This document shows positions 1 to 5,737 of a DNA stretch of 7,044 nucleotides, piece after piece (within the stretch, counting starts at the first letter, position 1; every line of letters starts with the position of its first letter). The notes under the pieces are model-generated. The model saw nothing but the letters and a program-made list of their open reading frames with translations. It was not told where the DNA came from and did no database searches. The DNA lies in NCBI GenBank assembly GCA_023397045.1, contig JAEWUR010000353.1, forward strand, positions 1 to 7,044, in the 5' to 3' direction. This stretch comes from Planctomycetota bacterium. Its GTDB lineage: Bacteria > Planctomycetota > Planctomycetia > Pirellulales > Thermoguttaceae. The position numbers and the translations under genes were made by a program.

Positions 1-6
1 GTCCGC

Positions 7-36
7 TTGATCTCGGGCGTGAAGTAGCGGTACAAT
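7..36 (+). promoter_or_regulatory. Candidate sigma70-type promoter for the ferredoxin gene
   Basis: TTGATC (7-12) and TACAAT (31-36) are separated by 18 bp and resemble -35 and -10 boxes. The -10 box overlaps the first possible ATG (35) and ends 7 bp before the second ATG (44). If the promoter is real, transcription would start almost exactly at position 44 and give a leaderless mRNA. Only 34 bp upstream of the gene are visible, so a promoter further upstream cannot be excluded. Confidence 0.35.
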
Positions 37-1270
37 GCCCGGCATGGAAAACAGCCGCCGGATCGTCGAGATCAACCAACACGTCATCGGACCCACGACG
101 CCGAAACTGAAAACGGTGCGCCCTCGAAGGCTTAGCGACTACCCTCATCTGCCGCAGGCCTATCGCGACGTAGCCCAGGCGTTGGCCAGCACGATTCGGA
201 TCGGTCCGCCCATCTGCGACGAACTCATGGCGTTCGTGCAACACGTGTTCACCGAGGAAGAGGCCGCCGTTGCTCGCCATCTTGGGATGTACCGCGGCCG
301 CAGCGCGGCCGATCTCGCCCGGCGAGAGCATCGTCCGCTCGAACAGGTGCAGCCGATCCTCGATCGCTTGTCCGACGAGAAGTGCGCGATCGTCTACAGC
401 GGCAAAGGCGATGACCGGCGCTATCGGATGCTGCCGATCATGCCCGGCATCTTCGAAATGGTGCTTTTCTCTCACACGCCCGAGTCGCTGACCGACTGGC
501 ATCGCCGTTTCATCGAATTGTTCGAGGCATTGTACGAGACCGGCTACTCGTTGGATTATCAGGACTATCCGACGCCGGTCGTGCGGTATCTGCCGGTCGG
601 CAAGGCGATCGATGCCCATCCGATGGCGCTGCCTACCGACAAACTCGAGGTCGTTCTGGACGAGTTTGACATCTTCGGGGTGGGGCAGTGCCAATGCCGA
701 ATGTCGATGCAGGCGCTGGGCAAAGGTTGCGGAAAACCGCTCGGCAACTGTCTGGTGATGGGCACCTGGGCCGAACAGGGCATCGCCGACGGACTCATGC
801 GAAAGGTCTCGAAGAAGGAAGCGATCGATATCAAACGCGAGGCCGAAGCACACGGGATGGTCAACTGGATGATGAACGTCCGCTCGACCAAGGGGCAATG
901 CTCTTGCTCCTGTTGCGGCTGTTGCTGCCATGCCTTGCGAATGATCAACGAGTTCAACGCCCCGGGTTCCATCGCGCCGCCGCATTTCTTGCCGCGGCTG
1001 GAATTGTCGAAATGCACCCACTGCGGACTGTGTGCCAAGAGCTGTCCGATGGGAGCCATTGCGATCGACACGCACGGGAAGACGTATCACCACATTCGCG
1101 AACGTTGCATCGGCTGCGGACTGTGCGTGCTGGCGTGCAACCGGCAAGCGCTGACGATGGATCCCGTGCCCGACTATCAACTGCCGTATCGGAGTTGGTT
1201 CTCGCTGATCGCGCATTCCTTGCCGGGGATGCTCAAGACCTCGTGGAAACTCCGGCGCGAGCGGCCGTAA
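35..1270 (+). CDS. Dicluster 4Fe-4S ferredoxin with N-terminal winged-helix-like region and cysteine-rich module
   Basis: Predicted cytoplasmic iron-sulfur protein of 411 residues; no signal peptide or membrane segment is visible. Residues about 40-140 (a VFTEEEA segment, then a helix-turn-helix-like stretch ending in YRMLPIMPGIFE) resemble the winged-helix N-terminus of a family usually annotated only as 4Fe-4S binding protein. The middle carries C219, C221, C232 and C239, then a dense CSCSCCGCCC run (289-298). Two ferredoxin motifs CX2CX2CX3C follow at C327/C330/C333/C337 and C358/C361/C364/C368; the second has Asn instead of Pro after its last Cys. The two standard motifs probably hold two [4Fe-4S] clusters for electron transfer, and the extra 11 cysteines may hold another metal site (inference). 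Partner and pathway are unknown. In-frame stops at 8-10 and 20-22 show that the gene begins inside the window. ATG 35 is given as the outer start, but the overlapping -10-like box favours ATG 44. It converges on the lacI-type gene with no clear terminator in the 35-bp gap. Confidence 0.9.
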   Translation: MPGMENSRRIVEINQHVIGPTTPKLKTVRPRRLSDYPHLPQAYRDVAQALASTIRIGPPICDELMAFVQHVFTEEEAAVARHLGMYRGRSAADLARREHRPLEQVQPILDRLSDEKCAIVYSGKGDDRRYRMLPIMPGIFEMVLFSHTPESLTDWHRRFIELFEALYETGYSLDYQDYPTPVVRYLPVGKAIDAHPMALPTDKLEVVLDEFDIFGVGQCQCRMSMQALGKGCGKPLGNCLVMGTWAEQGIADGLMRKVSKKEAIDIKREAEAHGMVNWMMNVRSTKGQCSCSCCGCCCHALRMINEFNAPGSIAPPHFLPRLELSKCTHCGLCAKSCPMGAIAIDTHGKTYHHIRERCIGCGLCVLACNRQALTMDPVPDYQLPYRSWFSLIAHSLPGMLKTSWKLRRERP

Positions 1271-1305
1271 TCCGGTTTTCTCGATGCCGCACCCAAGACG
1301 CTTCG

Positions 1306-2409
1306 CTACGCCGATTCCCGAACAATCAACCTCGGCAGAATGCTGACCGCTCGTTCGTTCTCGGGCAACGGGCCCGCCGTCAACGATTTGGCCATCATGT
1401 CGACCATCTGCCGGGCGGCCAATCCGTGCTGGAGATCGACGGTCGTCAACGCCGGGTCGGTCCAGTCGGCGACGAAATGGTTCTGATATCCGACGACCGC
1501 GACGTCGTCGGGCACGCGCAGACCCCGCGCGCGCAGCCGCTTGATCATGGCCGCGGCCCAAAAATCATCGTGCGCAATGATCGCGTCGGCCTTGCCCTGA
1601 ACGACAAGGTACTCGATGGCCGCATCGGTCGTCTCGGTCGGAAACTGCCAGCGCCCCTGCGAATCGTCGTACTTGGCGAACGCAAGCCGAACCACCGCCC
1701 CGTTGAAAATCAACCGCTCGTCGATGGCCAGGCCGTGGCTCTGCAATTCATGTTGATAACCATGCAGCCGGGCCAGATGCGGCCGGCGAGCCAACGTCAT
1801 CACGGCCAGTCCGATCCGACGTCGGCCGCGTTCCAGTAGATGACGCACGGCAAGCCGAACGGCCTCCTCGCGATCGGCCGAAACATACATCGCGCCGGGA
1901 ATCCCGGGATCTTCGTAAAAAATCGTGTTCGGATGCCGGCCAATCAGCCGCCGCCGATCGCCCTGAAACCAGTGATGGACGGCGCAGAAAACGCCGTCGA
2001 CGCCGCGCCGCGCGAACTCTTCGACGTAGCGGTCGAACTGGTCGGGTCCGACGGCCGGGTTGCCGATGGTGTTGCCGATCAGCACGCTGCATCCCAGCTT
2101 GATCGCCTCGGCGTCGAGGTGCTCGACCAACCGCGCGCGCAACGGGTCGCCGGAGGACGCCACGAGGATGCCGAACGTGTGCGAACGCTGGCCGCGCAAC
2201 AGCATCGCGGCATGGTTGGGGAAATAATTCAGCAATTGGGCCGCATCGCGGACCCGTTGGGCCGTCGCAGCCGCGACGCGCGTGTTGCCGCGTCCGCCGT
2301 TGAGCACCCGGCCGGCCAACCACCGCGAAACGCCGGCCGCCTGGGCCACGTCGGTCAGCGTCGGCCTTTTCGAGGGGGTGGTTTCGTCCATGGTTGCGAT
2401 CGGTTTCAT
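1306..2409 (-). CDS. LacI-family transcriptional regulator
   Basis: DNA-binding sugar-responsive regulator of 367 residues, the usual LacI/GalR size. The N-terminal helix-turn-helix starts at TLTDVAQAAGVS (17-28) and continues into RVLNGG (34-39). The hinge-helix region is PNHAAMLLRGQRS (64-76). The rest (about 77-365) is a periplasmic-binding-protein-like effector domain ending in the typical ILPRLIVRES tail. Two oddities are visible. The recognition-helix segment after VS reads RWLAG where LacI has YQTVS, and the loop after VLNG is about three residues longer than in LacI. The effector is not evident. ATG 2409 is the outer start; a second in-frame ATG at 2391 (residue 7) lies better behind the candidate -10 box, and neither has a good Shine-Dalgarno. 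Divergent orientation to the ThuA-domain gene suggests it controls that gene and itself (inference). Confidence 0.92.
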   Translation of the reverse strand: MKPIATMDETTPSKRPTLTDVAQAAGVSRWLAGRVLNGGRGNTRVAAATAQRVRDAAQLLNYFPNHAAMLLRGQRSHTFGILVASSGDPLRARLVEHLDAEAIKLGCSVLIGNTIGNPAVGPDQFDRYVEEFARRGVDGVFCAVHHWFQGDRRRLIGRHPNTIFYEDPGIPGAMYVSADREEAVRLAVRHLLERGRRRIGLAVMTLARRPHLARLHGYQHELQSHGLAIDERLIFNGAVVRLAFAKYDDSQGRWQFPTETTDAAIEYLVVQGKADAIIAHDDFWAAAMIKRLRARGLRVPDDVAVVGYQNHFVADWTDPALTTVDLQHGLAARQMVDMMAKSLTAGPLPENERAVSILPRLIVRESA

Positions 2410-2414
2410 ATCTT

Positions 2415-2441
2415 AGTTTAAGCAATGGAATAACTTGACAA
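2415..2441 (-). promoter_or_regulatory. Candidate promoter of the lacI-type gene
   Basis: On the minus strand TTGTCA (2441-2436) and TAAACT (2420-2415) lie 15 bp apart, which is short of the ideal 17. The -10 box ends 5 bp before ATG 2409, so a transcript would start at or inside that codon. This favours either leaderless translation or initiation at ATG 2391. The -35 box lies inside the left copy of the inverted half-site described separately, which would allow autorepression. Confidence 0.35.
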
Positions 2442-2501
2442 TTTGCCGGGGCGTGCTTCGCGACGCCCCTGCCGATTTTGGCGCAAATGACGACAGTTAT
2501 T
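2429..2501. promoter_or_regulatory. Inverted pair of AATAACT-N5/6-ATTTGC half-sites, candidate operator region
   Basis: AATAACT (2429-2435) and ATTTGC (2441-2446) recur as exact reverse complements, AGTTATT (2495-2501) and GCAAAT (2483-2488), symmetric about position 2465 to within half a base. The spacers differ (5 versus 6 bp) and are not conserved. A second near-palindrome, ATTTTGGCGCAAAT (2475-2488), has five of seven symmetric pairs around a central GC, somewhat like a LacI-family operator. Position between divergent promoters makes this the best candidate for regulator binding; the binding itself is inference. Confidence 0.4.
2448..2469. repeat. 7-bp inverted repeat (hairpin) in the divergent control region
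   Basis: GGGGCGT (2448-2454) and ACGCCCC (2463-2469) pair perfectly around an 8-nt loop. The element is nested inside the wider inverted half-site pair but is centred about 6 bp to the left, so it is probably a separate structure. No T-tract follows on either strand, so it is not a convincing intrinsic terminator. Confidence 0.4.
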
Positions 2502-2558
2502 GTTTTTCGCGTCTTTACTATTCTGGCACAAACCCCGGCCGAGGTCGAGGGACGGCGA

Positions 2559-2587
2559 TTGTGCGGGCCGCGCCTTGGTGGTATACT
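2559..2587 (+). promoter_or_regulatory. Candidate sigma70-type promoter of the ThuA-domain gene
   Basis: TTGTGC (2559-2564) and TATACT (2582-2587) are spaced by an ideal 17 bp. The -10 box matches the consensus at five of six positions. A transcript would begin near 2594 and carry a leader of about 57 nt with a good ribosome binding site. This is the best-looking promoter in the window. Confidence 0.55.
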
Positions 2588-2638
2588 GTTTTGTTGAATC
2601 ATCCCCACCTGACACTCCCATCCCCCCACCTTTTTTGC

Positions 2639-2643
2639 AGGAG
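2639..2643 (+). promoter_or_regulatory. Ribosome binding site that fixes the ThuA-domain gene start
   Basis: AGGAG lies 7 nt before ATG 2651. The reading frame stays open for 216 bp further upstream, but this site, the promoter at 2559-2587 and the signal peptide beginning at 2651 all point to ATG 2651 as the start. Confidence 0.75.
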
Positions 2644-2650
2644 CACTTGC

Positions 2651-4486
2651 ATGTCTCTCAGTCGCTGTGGTGCCGCATTGTGCATTTGGACGACGATGGC
2701 TGCCCTGGCAGTGGCCGCCCCGATGAAAACGCTGATCGTCGACGGCCAGAACGCCCACAACTGGAAGGAAACGACGCCGATCCTGAAGAAGCTCCTGGAA
2801 GAGACCGGGATGTTCACGGTCGACGTGGCCACCTCGCCCGAGCCGGGCAAGGACATGAGCGGCTTCCAGCCCGACTTCGCCGCCTACAAACTCGTTGTGC
2901 TGAATTATCAGGGCGACGACTGGCCCGAGGCCACCCAGAAGGCGTTTGTCGACTACGTGGCCAACGGCGGCGGCGTAGTGGTCTATCATTTTGCCGCGGC
3001 CGCGTTCCCCAAATGGGAAGAGTATAACAAGATCATCGGCGTCGGCGGTTGGGGCGACCGCGACGAGACGGCCGGCGTGTATCTCTGCTGGCGCGACGGA
3101 AAAGTCGTCCGCGGCATCGATCCGCCCGGCAAGGCCGGTTTTCATGGCCCCTCGCAGGAGTTCCAGGTCGTCGTGCGCGACCCGAACCATCCGATCACCA
3201 AGGGCCTGCCCACCGCCTTCATGCAATCGAGCGACGAATTGTATTGCCGGATGCGCGGACCGGCCGAAAACGTCGAAGTCCTGGCCACGGCGTTCGCTCC
3301 GAAAGAAAAAGGCGGCACCGATGAGAACGAGCCGATGCTGATGACGATCGGCTATGGCAAGGGCCGCGTCTTTTCGACGCTCCTGGGCCATGCCGGCGAG
3401 CAACTCCAAAGCGTCGCGTTCATCGAGACTTTCCTGCGCGGCGCGGAATGGGCTGCCACGGGCAAGGTGACCCAAAAAGTCCCGGCTGACATGCCCGGTC
3501 CCGACAAGCCCAGCATCCGCGAGGTCTCGCAGAACGATTCGGCCAAGCCTTGGGTCGTCTACCAGGGCGGTGAGGGGCCCGGCAAGGGCAAAAACGTCGT
3601 CCTGATCTCGGGCGACGAGGAATATCGTTCGGAACAGGGGTTGCCGCAGTTGGGCAAGATCCTCGCCAAGCGGCATGGATTCACCTGCACCGTGCTGTTC
3701 GCCGTCGATCCGGCCACCGGCTTGATCGACCCGCGAGTGCTCAACAACATTCCCGGGCTGGAAGCCCTCGACAAGGCCGACCTGATGATCATCGCGGCCC
3801 GATTTCGCGACTTGCCTGACGATCAGATGAAGCACGTCGCCGATTACGTGGCCGCCGGCAAACCCGTGATCGGCCTGCGAACCGCCACCCATGCCTTCAA
3901 CATCCCCGAGGGAAAAAACTACGCCCGGTTCGGCTGGCAGAGCCAGCAGTGGGACGGTGGATTCGGCCGGCAAGTGTTGGGCGAAACCTGGATCAGCCAT
4001 CACGGCAATCATGGCCACGAGAGCACCCGCGGCGTCATCGCCAAGGGCGCCGAAAACGACCCGATCGTTCGCGGCTGCGAGGATATCTGGGGTCCGACCG
4101 ACGTCTACACGGTGCGTCTGCCGCTGCCCGGCGACAGCAAGGCCCTGGTCTTGGGCGAGGTGCTGACCGGCATGAATCCGAGCGATCCGCCCGTCGACGG
4201 ACCGAAAAACGATCCGATGCTGCCGGTCGCGTGGAAGAAGACCTACGAAGGCTCGCCGGGACATAACGGCCGAGCGTTCACAACAACGATGGGATCGAGC
4301 CAGGACCTGTTGAGCGAAGGCCTGCGACGTCTGCTGGTCAACGCCGCCTACTGGTGCGTCGGCATGGAGGACCAGATTCCCGCCCGGGCCGACGTCGCGC
4401 TGGTCGGCGACTACCGCCCGACGCCGTTCCATTTCTTCAACGAATCGGACCTCGGCGCGAAACCGTCCGATAGCGAAATGAAATAG
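2651..4486 (+). CDS. Exported protein with two tandem ThuA-like domains
   Basis: The 611-residue product starts with a likely Sec signal peptide (MSLSRCGAALCIWTTMAALAVAA, about 1-23), so it should act outside the cytoplasmic membrane. The N-terminal half (about 26-270) has ThuA-type marks: YHFAAAAFPKWEEY (112-125), SSDELY (193-198) and GYGKGRVFSTLLGH (234-247). The C-terminal half (about 315-575) is a second, diverged copy: VVLISGDEEYRSEQ, GLRTATHAF (408-416), a His-rich ISHHGNHGHES segment (448-458), TDVY (483-486), then GRAFTTTMGSSQDL (540-553) and LLVNAAYWCVG (561-571). The LGH of the first half is MGS in the second, so the halves are probably not equivalent. ThuA domains have a class I glutamine-amidotransferase-like fold; ThuA of Sinorhizobium meliloti works in trehalose catabolism through 3-keto sugars. 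Action on a sugar derivative here is inference. The divergent LacI-type regulator fits that role. The substrate cannot be read from sequence. Confidence 0.9.
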   Translation: MSLSRCGAALCIWTTMAALAVAAPMKTLIVDGQNAHNWKETTPILKKLLEETGMFTVDVATSPEPGKDMSGFQPDFAAYKLVVLNYQGDDWPEATQKAFVDYVANGGGVVVYHFAAAAFPKWEEYNKIIGVGGWGDRDETAGVYLCWRDGKVVRGIDPPGKAGFHGPSQEFQVVVRDPNHPITKGLPTAFMQSSDELYCRMRGPAENVEVLATAFAPKEKGGTDENEPMLMTIGYGKGRVFSTLLGHAGEQLQSVAFIETFLRGAEWAATGKVTQKVPADMPGPDKPSIREVSQNDSAKPWVVYQGGEGPGKGKNVVLISGDEEYRSEQGLPQLGKILAKRHGFTCTVLFAVDPATGLIDPRVLNNIPGLEALDKADLMIIAARFRDLPDDQMKHVADYVAAGKPVIGLRTATHAFNIPEGKNYARFGWQSQQWDGGFGRQVLGETWISHHGNHGHESTRGVIAKGAENDPIVRGCEDIWGPTDVYTVRLPLPGDSKALVLGEVLTGMNPSDPPVDGPKNDPMLPVAWKKTYEGSPGHNGRAFTTTMGSSQDLLSEGLRRLLVNAAYWCVGMEDQIPARADVALVGDYRPTPFHFFNESDLGAKPSDSEMK

Positions 4487-4530
4487 TCGTTGCTCGACTC
4501 GAACACGTCGCGTCGCAACGCCTGCCGCGC

Positions 4531-5172
4531 CTACCGCTGATACGTGCCCATCAAAACGCCCTCGCCCAGGACATGGCCCTGCATTTCGGCAAGGATCCTC
4601 TTCTTGTCCATGCCCGGCTCAACCACCATGTGGGCGTCGATCGCGTAAAGCTTGAAATAATAATGATGCACGCCATGTCCCGGCGGCGGCATCGGCCCGC
4701 GATAGCCAATCGCCTCGGCGGCCGGCCATGAGTTCTTGCCCTGAAACGCTCCTTGCGGATCCTTCAATCGCGCCTTGCGCGGCACTCCCTCGGGCAGCCT
4801 TTGGACGCTGGCCGGAATCTTGTAGATGACCCAATGCACCCAAGGCTCCTCGGTCGGCGCGTCGGGATCGTCGCAGATCAGCACCAATTCCTTCGTGCCT
4901 TGCGGAATATCCTTCCACTCGAGCGGGGGCGATACGTCGACGCCTTCGCCCGTGTACTTCTTCGGAATCGGATGCCCTTGGGTGAACGCCGGGCTGGTGA
5001 TCGCGATGCTCATATGGTTCGCTCCTTCTGAACGGGCGGATTGCCCAGTCGCCGATCGACCGACGGCCGGTTCCTCGGCGGTCGAGCCGCAGCCCGCCAC
5101 GCCGAAAACCAACGCGAACCCGATCGCCAACCGAACGCGGGATGAGATGATGCCGAGTGCGAAACGCGTCAT
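4531..5172 (-). CDS. PEBP / YbhB-YbcL family protein with lipoprotein signal peptide and internal start
   Basis: The 213-residue product begins with a basic, hydrophobic signal sequence and a lipobox VAGC (Cys28), so the full form should be a lipoprotein. A linker rich in Ala, Ser and Glu (29-53) leads into a complete phosphatidylethanolamine-binding-protein fold. Its marks are CDDPDAP (100-106), WVHWVIYKIP (111-120) and GYRGPMPPPGHGVHHYYF (156-173), which form the ligand pocket in this family. Bacterial members (YbhB, YbcL, called Raf-kinase-inhibitor-like) have poorly known roles. Met54 begins exactly where the fold begins and has a strong Shine-Dalgarno inside the linker codons. Starting there gives a 160-residue cytoplasmic protein, the size of E. 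coli YbhB. Both forms may be made (inference). The gene converges on the ThuA-domain gene with a 44-bp gap; the weak CGTTGC/GCAACG pairing there (4488-4520) is not a convincing terminator. Confidence 0.92.
   Translation of the reverse strand: MTRFALGIISSRVRLAIGFALVFGVAGCGSTAEEPAVGRSATGQSARSEGANHMSIAITSPAFTQGHPIPKKYTGEGVDVSPPLEWKDIPQGTKELVLICDDPDAPTEEPWVHWVIYKIPASVQRLPEGVPRKARLKDPQGAFQGKNSWPAAEAIGYRGPMPPPGHGVHHYYFKLYAIDAHMVVEPGMDKKRILAEMQGHVLGEGVLMGTYQR
5022..5027 (-). promoter_or_regulatory. Internal Shine-Dalgarno before Met54 of the PEBP gene
   Basis: On the minus strand AAGGAG lies 8 nt before an in-frame ATG (5013-5011) within the reading frame. It is the best Shine-Dalgarno match I see near any start in the window and sits exactly at the boundary between the lipoprotein linker and the PEBP fold. 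It could drive a separate cytoplasmic form or be a relic of an ancestral start. Confidence 0.6.
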
Positions 5173-5181
5173 GACTACCCC

Positions 5182-5210
5182 CTTATACTTCGGTCTTCGA
5201 GAGCCTGCAA
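5182..5210 (-). promoter_or_regulatory. Candidate promoter of the PEBP gene
   Basis: On the minus strand TTGCAG (5210-5205) and TATAAG (5187-5182) are 17 bp apart. The -10 box ends 9 bp before ATG 5172 and overlaps the purine run AAGGGGG that could instead be a Shine-Dalgarno. Both cannot work fully: if this -10 is used, the leader is only about 2-3 nt and the purine run is not transcribed. Confidence 0.35.
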
Positions 5211-5236
5211 GCCCCCCGTGGAGTTCGTCCGCCTTT

Positions 5237-5272
5237 CGCGTCTCCCCTCGCCCGCTCGCGGGAGAGGGGCAG
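5237..5272. repeat. Dispersed palindrome, copy A (36-bp direct repeat)
   Basis: This 36-bp stretch is identical to 5304-5339, 67 bp downstream. It holds a long hairpin: CCCCTC (5244-5249) pairs with GAGGGG (5264-5269), and CCCGC (5251-5255) pairs with GCGGG (5258-5262) around a 2-nt loop, with one G/A mismatch between the two arms. Unlike copies B, C and D it lacks the GGGTGAGGGC tail. Confidence 0.85.
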
Positions 5273-5303
5273 ACAGTTCGACCGTGGCTTCGTCGGTTGG
5301 CGA

Positions 5304-5350
5304 CGCGTCTCCCCTCGCCCGCTCGCGGGAGAGGGGCAGGGGGTGAGGGC
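5304..5350. repeat. Dispersed palindrome, copy B, with GGGTGAGGGC tail
   Basis: Positions 5304-5339 repeat copy A exactly, including the hairpin (5311-5336). A tail GGGTGAGGGC (5341-5350) follows and recurs in copies C and D. The hairpin plus G-rich tail resembles intergenic palindromes I know to be scattered in many high-GC bacterial genomes; genome copy number is not visible here. Confidence 0.85.
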
Positions 5351-5422
5351 GGCTTGTGTTCCCAAAACGATTGTTCCTGTTCTCTGCAAAGCCTTACGCC
5401 GTATAGTCAAGAAAAGCGAACG

Positions 5423-5481
5423 GCCCGTTGACGGGCATTGCCCGCCGAAGGCCGTGTTAGGCCCGGTGCTATAGCACGGGC
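5423..5481. repeat. Cluster of small palindromes around GTGCTATAGCAC
   Basis: GTGCTATAGCAC (5466-5477) is a perfect 12-bp palindrome, extended to 18 bp with one mismatched pair (CCG/GGG flanks). Just upstream GCCCG (5423-5427), CGGGC (5432-5436) and GCCCG (5440-5444) can form either of two mutually exclusive hairpins. No reading frame with a start signal accompanies them, so I read them as a further dispersed repeat and not as an attenuator. Confidence 0.5.
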
Positions 5482-5499
5482 ACTATGTTTCGCCCAATC

Positions 5500-5517
5500 C
5501 CCCTCTGCGAGAAGGGC
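5500..5517. repeat. Degenerate copy of the dispersed palindrome
   Basis: CCCCTCT (5500-5506) and AGAAGGG (5510-5516) pair with one mismatch around a GCG loop. The arms resemble those of copy C, which starts 15 bp further on. The tail is absent, so this looks like a decayed copy. Confidence 0.4.
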
Positions 5518-5531
5518 AGCAACGTCTTCGT

Positions 5532-5568
5532 CCCCTCTCCCTCTGGGAGAGGGGCCGGGGGTGAGGGC
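5532..5568. repeat. Dispersed palindrome, copy C
   Basis: CCCCTCTCCC (5532-5541) pairs perfectly with GGGAGAGGGG (5545-5554) around TCT, followed by CCGG and the shared GGGTGAGGGC tail (5559-5568). It is in the same orientation as copies A and B. Confidence 0.8.
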
Positions 5569-5634
5569 CGTCGTCCCAGGGCGAGTCCAAGAACGCCCCA
5601 GCGAGCCTTTCTCTAGCCCGCATTTCCCACCATC

Positions 5635-5699
5635 GTAGGTTATGCTTCAGCATAACAACCTTGGCGGCTAACGTTTTGTTATGCTGAAGCATAACCTAC
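5635..5699. repeat. REPIN-like element: two inverted GTAG-hairpin REPs
   Basis: Positions 5635-5658 and 5676-5699 are perfect reverse complements (24 bp) around a 17-nt spacer. Each arm is itself a REP-like hairpin: GTAG (5635-5638) followed by GTTATGC (5639-5645), a TTCA loop and GCATAAC (5650-5656). The right arm mirrors this with TGAA loop and CTAC (5696-5699). A GTAG foot next to a short palindrome is the recognition format of REP-associated tyrosine transposases (RAYT, TnpA_REP), and paired inverted REPs are called REPINs. No RAYT gene lies in the window, so mobility would be in trans. The composition is AT-richer than the surroundings. Confidence 0.8.
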
Positions 5700-5737
5700 A
5701 GACTCCCCAGGCGTAAAACCCCCGGGCCTTTGGTCGA

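Noticed and set aside
688..1839. 383-codon plus-strand frame overlapping the ferredoxin and the regulator
   Set aside because: It covers the 3' part of the ferredoxin in another frame and the regulator in antisense. Its protein is Arg-rich and lacks motifs.
1840..2421. 193-codon plus-strand frame opposite the regulator gene
   Set aside because: It is fully antisense to the DNA-binding and effector regions of a clear LacI-family gene, with no recognisable domain.
2435..2650. Upstream in-frame extension of the ThuA-domain gene (72 more codons)
   Set aside because: The extension contains the promoter, the hairpin and the AGGAG site. The signal peptide begins at ATG 2651 and would be internal if translation began earlier.
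1748..4432. Very long open frame on the minus strand (894 codons) across the lacI- and thuA-type genes
   Set aside because: It is antisense to the ThuA-domain gene and out of frame with the regulator. Its translation shows no domain and is rich in Arg, Ala, Gly and His, as expected from a GC-rich shadow frame.
4488..4520. Bidirectional terminator between the convergent ThuA and PEBP genes
   Set aside because: CGTTGC and GCAACG pair over only 6 bp with a 21-nt loop and no T-tract on either strand.
4826..5431. 201-codon plus-strand frame opposite the PEBP gene and into the repeats
   Set aside because: It is antisense to the lipoprotein part and then reads through the palindromic repeats (RPLAGEG-type peptide); no motif or ribosome binding site.
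5423..5444. Transcription attenuator formed by alternative GCCCG/CGGGC hairpins
   Set aside because: No T-tract, no leader peptide with a start signal, and no gene follows within 500 bp in either useful orientation.
5183..5692. Small minus- and plus-strand frames within the repeat spacer
   Set aside because: Their translations are the reading of the dispersed palindromes (LSRERARG, PLPLGEGPGVRA) and match no protein family I know.
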